Shown piece by piece: positions 1-5,803 of a stretch of DNA of 12,028 bases. The first letter of the stretch is position 1. Each line of letters begins with the position of its first letter. The position numbers and the translations under genes are program-made. The DNA is from Clostridiales bacterium UBA4653 (GTDB lineage Bacteria; Bacillota; Clostridia; Oscillospirales; CAG-272): the NCBI GenBank assembly GCA_002405565.1, contig DHMB01000166.1:2916-14943 (forward strand), written 5' to 3'. The notes below the pieces were generated by a model. That model worked only from the letters and a program-made list of their open reading frames with translations, had not been told where the DNA came from and searched no databases.

Positions 1-1
1 A

Positions 2-586
2 GGGCGCTCCGTCGGGCTGATATTCGTCGGTCTTGCAGCGGGAACGGCGATCGGCGTTATACTTGCCGTACTTTCCAAGGCGTTGCGCCTTTTCGGAACG
101 GTTGTTTCGCCTGCGGTTGAGGTCATAAAAGCGACGCCTGTCGCTTCTGTGATAATCGTGCTTTTGTTCGTGCTTTCGAAAAACATCGTCCCGATGCTCG
201 CCGCCGCGCTTATGGTCATTCCGATAATATTTATGAATGTCCGCAAAGGGCTGGACGCAGTTCCGGAGGACAAGCTTGAGGTCGCAAAAATATATGATTT
301 TTCGCGGTCAAAAAAACTCCGCCTGCTTTATATTCCGTCAGCCCTTCCCTATTTTTTCGCCGGATGCCGTTCTGCGCTCGGACTTGCGTGGAAAGCCGGA
401 ATTGCAGCCGAGGTCATCTGCACGCCGACAAGCTCAATCGGAACAATGCTTTACAGCGCGAGAATTTATCTCGAATCCGAAGAGCTTTTTGCGCTTACGG
501 CTGTCATAATCATTCTGAGCGTCATCATTGAAAAAACGCTGATTTTCGCCCTCGGAAAGCTCTGCAAAGGCGGTGAGGCAATATGA
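2..586 (+). CDS. ABC importer permease, SsuC/TauC-like, 5' end outside window
   Basis: This is the C-terminal 194 residues of an inner-membrane permease of an ABC importer; the reading frame is open to the window edge, so the true start lies upstream. The TTG at position 83 lies inside a hydrophobic segment and is not a likely start. Several membrane segments are visible (roughly fragment residues 4-24, 42-76 and 172-187). The cytoplasmic coupling (EAA-type) loop is seen around fragment residues 82-125, where a run ending in ALPYFFAGCRSALGLAWKA resembles the SsuC/TauC/ThiX permease group, whose known substrates include sulfonates, taurine, nitrate and pyrimidine precursors. The stop codon overlaps the start of the ATPase gene in an ATGA, so the two are translationally coupled. 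The substrate cannot be told from the sequence; a binding protein gene is probably upstream. The family call is firm, the substrate is unknown. Confidence 0.88.
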   Translation, partial: GRSVGLIFVGLAAGTAIGVILAVLSKALRLFGTVVSPAVEVIKATPVASVIIVLLFVLSKNIVPMLAAALMVIPIIFMNVRKGLDAVPEDKLEVAKIYDFSRSKKLRLLYIPSALPYFFAGCRSALGLAWKAGIAAEVICTPTSSIGTMLYSARIYLESEELFALTAVIIILSVIIEKTLIFALGKLCKGGEAI

Positions 587-1170
587 AGCTGTCGCTCGAA
601 AACATATCAAAAAGCTATGGAGAAAACAGCGTTCTGCGCGGAATTTCGCTCTCCGTCGGAAATGAATCTGTCGCCGTAATGGGCAAATCCGGCTCGGGAA
701 AAACGACTCTTCTCCGCATAGCCGCAGGACTTGAAAAGCCCGACAGCGGCGCGGTAAAAACGGATGGAAGCATTGCGTTTTCCTTTGCGGAACCGAGACT
801 TTTTGAAAGCATAAGCGTGCTTGAAAACGTCACCTGCGTTATGGACGGAGACAAAAAAGAAAACACAGAGCGTGCAAAGGAGATTCTGTCCTCGCTTGCC
901 CTTTCGGATGTATACAAAAAAAAGCCCTCCGAGCTTTCAAGCGGGATGGCTCAAAGGGTATCGCTCGCGAGGATGATTGCGTCGGACAGGAGCATATGTC
1001 TGCTCGATGAACCCCTGCGCGGACTTGACCAAGCGACGAAGGCAATCGTAATCTCTGCTTTGCAAAAGCACCTTCGCGGCAGATGTGCACTCATCGTCAC
1101 TCACAGCGACGACGAAGCAAATGCACTTTGCAACAAAATATACACAATTTCGGACGGTGTTCTGAAATAA
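583..1170 (+). CDS. ABC transporter ATP-binding protein, SsuB/TauB-like, short, variant Q-loop
   Basis: This is the ATPase subunit that powers the permease encoded just upstream, with a 4-base ATGA overlap. At 195 residues it is shorter than the usual 230-260 residues of SsuB/TauB proteins, consisting of little more than the nucleotide-binding core. Visible motifs in order are Walker A GKSGSGKT (34-41), signature LSSGMAQR (118-125), Walker B ICLLDEP (138-144), D-loop GLD (147-149) and the switch histidine H174. The Q-loop reads SFAEPRL (67-73) where the family normally has FQEPRL, so Ala69 stands in place of the conserved glutamine (codon gcg at 787-789). All other catalytic residues are present, so I regard the gene as intact. 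It ends 2 bases before a hairpin region shared with the convergent repressor gene. The ATPase assignment is certain; the transported substrate is not known. Confidence 0.93.
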   Translation: MKLSLENISKSYGENSVLRGISLSVGNESVAVMGKSGSGKTTLLRIAAGLEKPDSGAVKTDGSIAFSFAEPRLFESISVLENVTCVMDGDKKENTERAKEILSSLALSDVYKKKPSELSSGMAQRVSLARMIASDRSICLLDEPLRGLDQATKAIVISALQKHLRGRCALIVTHSDDEANALCNKIYTISDGVLK

Positions 1171-1174
1171 AAAT

Positions 1175-1215
1175 CCCGGCACACGCGCTTAAAAACGTGT
1201 CTGCCGGGTATTTTT
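1175..1215. terminator. Bidirectional hairpin terminator between convergent genes
   Basis: The left arm cccggcacacg (1175-1185) pairs with cgtgtctgccggg (1196-1208) with a 2-base bulge, around an A-rich loop. It is followed by tattttt on the + strand, and on the - strand by the complement of the A-rich run at 1166-1174. It can therefore end transcription of the ABC genes from the left and of the repressor gene from the right. Confidence 0.85.
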
Positions 1216-1221
1216 GTCTGT

Positions 1222-1590
1222 TCAGTTCTGCTTGTGAATATGGTTTTTTATCGCCTCGAACGATTCCTCGCTTATAACGTGTTCGATTTTGCAGGCGTCC
1301 GCCGAAGCAACCTCCTTGTCAACACCGAGTCTCACAAGAAACTCCGAAAGAAGCACATGCCTTTCGTATATTTTCGACGCGATTTCAAGTCCCGCGTCGG
1401 TCAGAGTCAGATATCCTTCCTTGTCCATAAGCAGATGACCGCTGTTTTTGAGAAGACCGACAGCGCGGCTGATACTCGGCTTTGAATATCCCATATGTTC
1501 GGCAACGTCCGTCGAACGCACAGGGCCCTTTTTAGAAAGGACATATATAGTTTCAAGGTACATTTCGCCCGATTCCTGAATTTTTGCCAT
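1222..1590 (-). CDS. DtxR-family metal-dependent transcriptional repressor
   Basis: This small (122-residue) protein has an N-terminal winged helix-turn-helix (about residues 8-65, recognition helix near SKPSISRAVGLLK at 36-48) followed by the DtxR/MntR metal-binding and dimerisation helices (70-118). It lacks the C-terminal SH3-like FeoA domain of full-length DtxR. By alignment from memory, Met10, Cys100, Glu103 and His104 match the DtxR ancillary/primary ligands M10, C102, E105 and H106, and His78 matches H79. Methionine rather than aspartate at position 10 points towards an iron-type sensor more than towards MntR, but the DtxR residue E83 appears as Ser82 or is shifted by one. The gene has its own promoter and two dyads in its leader. 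The ribosome binding site before the ATG is weak (only a GAG/AAAAAAG stretch). Targets are unknown; the convergent ABC genes do not share its promoter. Confidence 0.9.
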   Translation of the reverse strand: MAKIQESGEMYLETIYVLSKKGPVRSTDVAEHMGYSKPSISRAVGLLKNSGHLLMDKEGYLTLTDAGLEIASKIYERHVLLSEFLVRLGVDKEVASADACKIEHVISEESFEAIKNHIHKQN

Positions 1591-1617
1591 AACTTTTTTC
1601 TCGATTCTGATTTTCCG

Positions 1618-1649
1618 AAAGTATATTTTTCGTCTGCAAAGTATATTTT
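1618..1649 (-). promoter_or_regulatory. Two tandem imperfect dyads in repressor leader, candidate operator
   Basis: The 12-mer AAAGTATATTTT occurs at 1618-1629 and again at 1638-1649, exactly 20 bases apart, and the match continues into TTCG. Each copy equals its own reverse complement at 10 of 12 positions. They lie between the predicted transcription start and the ATG of the DtxR-family gene. Two near-helical-turn spaced dyads there fit autoregulation by a dimeric repressor. This is an inference from position and symmetry; I recognise no published box. Confidence 0.5.
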
Positions 1650-1665
1650 CGCTTAATATAATCGG

Positions 1666-1694
1666 ATTATATCACAAACAAAAGAAAAAATCAA
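1666..1694 (-). promoter_or_regulatory. Sigma-A-type promoter of the DtxR-family gene
   Basis: On the minus strand TTGATT (1694-1689) and TATAAT (1671-1666) are separated by 17 bases. The predicted start is near 1659, leaving a leader of about 70 bases that contains the two dyads. Confidence 0.8.
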
Positions 1695-1729
1695 GTCGGG
1701 GTGTATTTAATTTACATTTTATCTGCAAT

Positions 1730-1764
1730 AAAAATGCGACGGGCACAACCTCCGTCGCATTTTT
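1730..1764 (-). terminator. Hairpin terminator after the BofC-like gene
   Basis: The arms aaaaatgcgacgg (1730-1742) and ccgtcgcattttt (1752-1764) pair perfectly over 13 bases around a 9-base loop. The A/T ends supply a U-tract in either direction. It lies just downstream of the minus-strand gene ending at 1785, and it could also stop transcription entering from the left. Confidence 0.85.
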
Positions 1765-1784
1765 ATATATTAAAGGAGAAAAAC

Positions 1785-2168
1785 TTATCTCGTGTAATCT
1801 GCTATGATAGCCGAAAGCTCGCCTTCGGTGAAAATGTCAATTCCCTTTTCAAGAGCGGCTCTGTCCTCTTCGGGAAGAAATGACAGGCGCACGTCAAGCG
1901 TTTTCACCGTCTTCCCTGCGGCATTTTTCACAATAACCGTGCCGTTTTCCGAGCAGACTCTGTAAATTGCTTTCTTTTCGCCTGCGGTGCTGCTTGTACC
2001 GTCGACGTTGGCATTTGCGGGGACGTCCTCCGTCACGTTGTTTTTACCCGCCGCTTTTACCGAATTCTTTATCGAAAATCCGACGGAGACCGATATCGCC
2101 GAGAGCACAATCGCCACAAGAAGAAGCAGGACGACCGCCCCGAACGTAATTTTGCTTGCGTTTTCCAT
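1785..2168 (-). CDS. Membrane-anchored BofC C-terminal-domain-like protein
   Basis: The protein has 127 residues: one N-terminal membrane helix (about 9-31), a low-complexity Ala/Asn/Thr/Ser linker (34-66) and a C-terminal domain (67-125). That domain carries the pattern YRVCSENGTVIV (69-80), LDV (91-93), LPEEDRAALEKGI (98-110) and a final EL..II.DYT (117-126). I know this pattern from BofC C-terminal domains and many small clostridial relatives. In Bacillus subtilis BofC restrains the signalling protease SpoIVB during spore formation; whether this protein does the same is inference, because the N-terminal BofC domain is absent. I chose the ATG at 2168 because AGAGGTG (2181-2175) lies 6 bases upstream. 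The longer reading frame to 2333 would run into the divergent penicillin-binding protein gene. The intergenic region with that gene is about 90 bases. Confidence 0.75.
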   Translation of the reverse strand: MENASKITFGAVVLLLLVAIVLSAISVSVGFSIKNSVKAAGKNNVTEDVPANANVDGTSSTAGEKKAIYRVCSENGTVIVKNAAGKTVKTLDVRLSFLPEEDRAALEKGIDIFTEGELSAIIADYTR

Positions 2169-2208
2169 AACATTCACCTCTGAGATTTTTTGTTTCACGC
2201 ACATATTA

Positions 2209-2239
2209 TTGACGCGAAAATCCATAATATTCATATAAA
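2209..2239 (+). promoter_or_regulatory. Weak candidate promoter of the penicillin-binding protein gene
   Basis: TTGACG (2209-2214) is followed after 19 bases by TATAAA (2234-2239), or after 17 bases by CATATA (2232-2237). Neither arrangement is ideal. The next 20 bases hold the ribosome binding site AAGGCGG before the ATG at 2260. Confidence 0.4.
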
Positions 2240-2259
2240 AATTCAAAAAGGCGGATATT

Positions 2260-4695
2260 ATGAAAAAAGTCAAAACCAAAAAGCATATATTTCCGAAAAT
2301 AATTCTTGCGGTATTTCTGACGGTTGTCTTCACCTCGGCAATTCTTATCGCGGATTTTTATATATATTACAGAAGCATTGACGCCGAGCTCGATACGGAC
2401 ACACTTTTTTACTCTCACGGACTGACAACGAAGATCTATGTCAAAAACGAGGTTGGGGCGGCGGTTGAGCTTGAGGATCAGCGACTGTACGGGCTAGAAA
2501 ACCGGATTTTTGCGGACATCGATTCGATTCCGGAGCACGTTGCAAACGCGTTTATCGCCATAGAGGATCACCGCTTTTATGAGCACAGCGGAGTCGACCT
2601 GTATCGCACAGGCGGGGCCGTTCTCAGCTTCATTTCGCCCTCCTCGCAAGGTTACGGCGGGTCGACCATCACCCAACAGCTCATAAAAAATCTGACGGGA
2701 AATTCAGAGGTGACCGTCAAGCGTAAGATTGCCGAAATAAAGCGTGCAACGGAGCTTGAAAAGCAAAAATCGAAGCGGGAGATTCTCGAAATGTACCTCA
2801 ATACCGTTTATCTTTCGCAGGGGTGCTACGGAGTTGAAACCGCCGCCGAAAAGTATTTCGGGAAAAAGGTCTCCGAGCTGACAGTCGCGGAGGGAGCGTC
2901 GCTTGCGGCAATAATTCAGTATCCAACCCGATACGACCCGATAGTCAGCCCCGAAAACAACCGTCGCAGGAGGGACATTGTTCTCTCCCGCATGAACGAG
3001 CTGGGGTATATTTCCGATGATGAGTATCGCAAGGCGCTGGCGGAGGTTCCGGAGCTTAAAATAACTCCGCAAAAGTCGACGGGATCAAAGAATTCGTGGT
3101 TTACGGACAGCCTGATAGAGGAGCTCATTGCCGATCTTTGCGAGCAGAAAAATATGAGCCGGAAGGCGGCGTCAGCCCTCATATACGGCGGCGGACTTAC
3201 CGTCTACACGACGATGGACGTCAAAATGCAGAAATATCTCGAAGAATATTATCTGCAAAACGGAAATTTCCCGAAAAGCACGAGCGGCGAGGCGCAGTCG
3301 GCGGCTGTAATAATGGACAAGCGCGGCGCGGTTCTCGCAATAGTCGGAGGAAGGGGCGAAAAATCGTCGGACAGAATACTCAGCCTTTCGACCCAGATGC
3401 TCCGCTCGCCGGGTTCGGTCATAAAGCCCGTATCGGTCTATGCTCCCGCAATCGACCGTGGGCTTATAACCTGGGCAACCGTTTTTGATGACGTTCCGAC
3501 AAAAATAACCAAGCTCTCATCGGGAAATTTTTCTCTCTGGCCGAAGAACAATCCGCGCGTCTATTCCGGACTTACAACAGTCAGCCAGGCGCTGAAGGTA
3601 TCGACGAACACCGTTGCCGTAAACGTTCTCGAAAGGCTCGGAAAGGAGAATTCGTTTGCATTTTTGCGGGACACCGTCGGCATTTCGACGCTCGTCGAAA
3701 AGGAGAAAAAGGCTGACGGCGGCTACCTTTCCGACATAGCGGAGGCTCCCCTTGCGCTCGGCGCTGTCAGCCGCGGGATCTCCCTTCTCGAAATGACGGG
3801 AGCATATACGATGTTCCCCGCAGAGGGCGTCTGCTCATCGCCACATTTCTATACAGAGGTCTATGATAAGGACGGAAATCTCCTCCTTTCAAATGACGGT
3901 GGCGGCAGGAAAGCAATCAGCGCGGAAAGCGCAGAGGTGATGACGGAGATGATGAAGACCGTCGTCTCTGCGGGCGGCACGGCTTCCTGCGTGACGCTCG
4001 GCAGAAAGACTGCTGTTGCCGGCAAAACGGGCACGTCAAACGCAAACACGGACAGATGGTTCATCGGCTACACGCCCGACCTTATCTGCGGCGTATGGTA
4101 CGGTTTTACGGACGCACGCGACGTCGGATATTTCAAGGCAAACCCCGCAGCGCAGATATTTGACGCCGTTATGGGAGGCGTGTTCGAGCTTATACCGCAG
4201 TCCGAAAGACACACGGAATTTCCGAAGAGCGAAAACGTCGTCACCTGCCTTTATTGCAAGGATTCGGGGCTTGCTCCGTCGAAAAGCTGCCTGCTCGACC
4301 CGAGAGGTCACCGCATTGAAACCGGATATTTTATAAAGGGCACGGAGCCGAAAGAAAAATGCGATGTCCACAGAGAAGTCAGGATCTGCTCCGGCGGCGG
4401 GGTCTCGCTCGGCGAATGTGACGAAAAAACCACCGTAAAGTCGCTTATAAAAGTCATCCGGAGCTTTCCCTGCCAGATAAAAATAACAGACGCACAGTTT
4501 GTTTACAGGGATCTGTTACCGATAAAAGAACCTTCGCTCGACGCCGGCAAGGCATATTTTGAATCGCTCCTGTCGCCAGGAGAATACTGCGGAACCTCCG
4601 GCGTTCAGAGCGCATATAACAGAGCCTGCCCGCATTATCGCTATGAAGAAGAACACTACGAAGAAAAAATTTATCTTCCGGAGGAGGACGAATAG
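2260..4695 (+). CDS. Class A penicillin-binding protein (bifunctional glycosyltransferase/transpeptidase)
   Basis: This 811-residue enzyme would polymerise glycan strands from lipid II and crosslink the peptides outside the cytoplasmic membrane. One membrane anchor lies at about 10-34. The glycosyltransferase family 51 domain follows, with EDHRFYEH and the catalytic Glu102, then GGSTITQQLIKNL and the KRKIAEIKRATELE motif. The transpeptidase domain shows SVIK with nucleophile Ser386 and Lys389, STN at 448-450 and KTG at 589-591, so both activities look intact. The C-terminal tail of about 150 residues is rich in cysteine: 663, 666, 677, 701, 710, 720, 738, 777 and 790. It ends in a Glu/Tyr-rich acidic stretch. 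The start ATG is preceded by AAGGCGG. It is divergent from the BofC-like gene and followed after 3 bases by the promoter of the QueG-like gene. It resembles PBP1A/PBP1-type (PonA/MrcA) proteins; I do not assign a symbol. Confidence 0.95.
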   Translation: MKKVKTKKHIFPKIILAVFLTVVFTSAILIADFYIYYRSIDAELDTDTLFYSHGLTTKIYVKNEVGAAVELEDQRLYGLENRIFADIDSIPEHVANAFIAIEDHRFYEHSGVDLYRTGGAVLSFISPSSQGYGGSTITQQLIKNLTGNSEVTVKRKIAEIKRATELEKQKSKREILEMYLNTVYLSQGCYGVETAAEKYFGKKVSELTVAEGASLAAIIQYPTRYDPIVSPENNRRRRDIVLSRMNELGYISDDEYRKALAEVPELKITPQKSTGSKNSWFTDSLIEELIADLCEQKNMSRKAASALIYGGGLTVYTTMDVKMQKYLEEYYLQNGNFPKSTSGEAQSAAVIMDKRGAVLAIVGGRGEKSSDRILSLSTQMLRSPGSVIKPVSVYAPAIDRGLITWATVFDDVPTKITKLSSGNFSLWPKNNPRVYSGLTTVSQALKVSTNTVAVNVLERLGKENSFAFLRDTVGISTLVEKEKKADGGYLSDIAEAPLALGAVSRGISLLEMTGAYTMFPAEGVCSSPHFYTEVYDKDGNLLLSNDGGGRKAISAESAEVMTEMMKTVVSAGGTASCVTLGRKTAVAGKTGTSNANTDRWFIGYTPDLICGVWYGFTDARDVGYFKANPAAQIFDAVMGGVFELIPQSERHTEFPKSENVVTCLYCKDSGLAPSKSCLLDPRGHRIETGYFIKGTEPKEKCDVHREVRICSGGGVSLGECDEKTTVKSLIKVIRSFPCQIKITDAQFVYRDLLPIKEPSLDAGKAYFESLLSPGEYCGTSGVQSAYNRACPHYRYEEEHYEEKIYLPEEDE

Positions 4696-4698
4696 CAC

Positions 4699-4727
4699 TT
4701 GCAAGAGCCGCCGTTCTGTGATATCAT
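4699..4727 (+). promoter_or_regulatory. Sigma-A-type promoter of the QueG-like gene
   Basis: TTGCAA (4699-4704) and TATCAT (4722-4727) are separated by 17 bases. The predicted start is near 4734, giving a short leader of under 30 bases before the ATG at 4762. The -35 box begins only 3 bases after the stop codon of the penicillin-binding protein gene. Confidence 0.65.
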
Positions 4728-4752
4728 GTAAATTGATATTACATGACGGCGG
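4708..4752 (+). repeat. Two-part inverted repeat spanning promoter and ribosome binding site
   Basis: The inner arms CATGTAA (4725-4731) and TTACATG (4739-4745) pair perfectly around a 7-base loop. Directly outside, CCGCCGT (4708-4714) pairs with ACGGCGG (4746-4752), with a 10-base bulge on the left side. The right outer arm takes in the first bases of the GGAGG ribosome binding site (4751-4755). The inner dyad overlaps the -10 box and the predicted start, so it may be an operator, an RNA hairpin, or both. Confidence 0.55.
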
Positions 4753-4761
4753 AGGCTTTAT

Positions 4762-5427
4762 ATGTACGAAAAAGAGCTTGAAAAACTACTGAAGGCGGCA
4801 GGAGCGGATCTTGTCGGCTTTTCGGAGCTTGGAGAAAATCGCTCTCCGGATCATCCGGAATACGGCTATGCGGTAACTATCGCAAGAAAGCTGTCGCGCG
4901 CGGTCATAAAGACGATAAACGGCGCGCCGACGATGGAATATTTTCAGCATTATCGCGCGACGAACGCCCGCCTTGACAGCATTGCTCTTGACGCCGTCTC
5001 GTTTATAGAAAATGCGGGGTATCTCGCCCTTCCCGTCGCCGCCTCGCAGAGCACACCGGATAAAAAAGAGGAATACAGAGGTATCTTCCCGCATAAGACA
5101 GGAGCCGTACTTTCGGGACTGGGCTTTGTCGGCAAGAACGGTTTGCTTATAACGGAGTTCGGGTCCGCCGTAAGATTTGCAACCGTGCTGACAGATATGC
5201 CGCTCGCCGCGCAGAGAGAAATTCAGCCCTGCCTTTGCGGGAGCTGTCAGATATGCAAAAATGCCTGCCCCGCAGGAGCGATAACCGGCGAAATTTATGT
5301 TCCCGGTGCAGACAGAAGCACAATCTTTGACGCAAAAAAGTGCTCCGAGCATATGAAAACGTATAAGAACATCGGCAGGGGCGCGGTCTGCGGAATATGC
5401 ATAAGCGTCTGCCCTTTCAATAAATAA
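4762..5427 (+). CDS. QueG-like double 4Fe-4S cluster protein, short form
   Basis: The 221-residue protein resembles the core of epoxyqueuosine reductase. The segment GLGFVGKNGLLI near residues 119-130 and LTDMPL near 144-149 match QueG-type sequences. A ferredoxin-like double-cluster domain follows: C159-x2-C162-x2-C165-x3-C169-P, then C194 and C210-x2-C213-x3-C217-P, with PFNK at the end. Both 4Fe-4S clusters should form. True QueG proteins are about 300-390 residues and have an Asp in a VD(S/T).P motif before the GLG.(I/V)GKN segment. Here that place reads EEYRGIFPHK, and the aligned residue appears to be a tyrosine. The C-terminal HEAT-like part is also absent. I therefore call it a paralogue of unknown redox role, not a proven QueG. 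GGAGG lies 6 bases before the ATG. No clear terminator follows before the ileS promoter. Confidence 0.82.
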   Translation: MYEKELEKLLKAAGADLVGFSELGENRSPDHPEYGYAVTIARKLSRAVIKTINGAPTMEYFQHYRATNARLDSIALDAVSFIENAGYLALPVAASQSTPDKKEEYRGIFPHKTGAVLSGLGFVGKNGLLITEFGSAVRFATVLTDMPLAAQREIQPCLCGSCQICKNACPAGAITGEIYVPGADRSTIFDAKKCSEHMKTYKNIGRGAVCGICISVCPFNK

Positions 5428-5471
5428 ACAGCGAAAACCCCGCTCTGCGGCGCAATAATTGCAAAAAGGAC

Positions 5472-5500
5472 TTGACAACCGTCGCCGATTAAAATATAAT
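5472..5500 (+). promoter_or_regulatory. Perfect sigma-A promoter of the T-box/ileS unit
   Basis: TTGACA (5472-5477) and TATAAT (5495-5500) match the consensus exactly and are 17 bases apart. Transcription should start near 5507, directly in front of the T-box leader. Confidence 0.92.
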
Positions 5501-5506
5501 AAAATA

Positions 5507-5758
5507 AGTTTGATAAACTCGTTAAAGACTGTGACGAAGACAGTAGCCCCGCAAACCCATCCATAGCGAGCCGACGACGGTGAAAGGTCGGCGATGAGAG
5601 CGGAGAGCGAAGATCACTTCCGAGTCGCGGCGCAGAAAGGCGAAAGCCGACTAAGCTCCGACGGTTTCTCTCCGTAAACAGAGAGGCATATTTGCGTATG
5701 CTCTGCGGGTGGTTGCGGATTTTTCTCCGTCCCGTTTATGCGCGGGCGGGGTTTTTTT
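5507..5758 (+). promoter_or_regulatory. T-box riboswitch leader, isoleucine, variant antiterminator
   Basis: This leader senses uncharged tRNA-Ile and allows transcription of ileS when charging is low. The base of Stem I is GACT...AGTC, with GTGACGAAGACAGTA on the 5' side, including the AGTA-type box. The distal part contains AGCGAGCCGAC, a GGTGAAAG loop and GTCGGC. The specifier loop strand GAAGATCACTTCC places an isoleucine codon AUC at 5613-5615. Hairpins with arms CTCT/AGAG and GCATA/TATGC fill the middle. The T-box core is GGGTGGTTGCGG (5707-5718). CGGG pairs with CCCG (5731-5734) and GCGGA with TCCGT, leaving UGGUU as the bulge. The usual bulge is UGGNACC, so two bases are missing and ACC is absent. 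The U of UGGU still fits A73 of tRNA-Ile. The class is firm; the helix boundaries are drawn by eye. Confidence 0.88.
5725..5758 (+). terminator. T-box regulated terminator before ileS
   Basis: CTCCGTCCCG (5725-5734) pairs with CGGGCGGGG (5743-5751) over about 9 pairs with one bulged U, around an 8-base loop, followed by seven Ts (5752-5758). The left arm is also the 3' strand of the antiterminator, so the two structures exclude each other. Confidence 0.85.
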
Positions 5759-5803
5759 ATTTTCCGCAAAAAATAATGATATTAAATTTTCGGAGGTTAT
5801 AAA

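Noticed and set aside
83..586. TTG at 83 as start of the permease
   Set aside because: The frame is open to the window edge and the upstream codons encode a typical hydrophobic membrane segment, so the gene continues outside the window.
2169..2333. N-terminal extension of the BofC-like reading frame up to an ATG at 2333
   Set aside because: It would overlap the start of the divergent penicillin-binding protein gene and has no good ribosome binding site, whereas the ATG at 2168 has AGAGGTG at the right distance.
5437..5456. Hairpin ccgc-tct-gcgg as terminator of the QueG-like gene
   Set aside because: Only four base pairs, a three-base loop and no T tract.
4786..5478. Minus-strand open frame of 230 codons
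   Set aside because: It is antisense to the QueG-like gene, whose cysteine motifs and ribosome binding site are clear.
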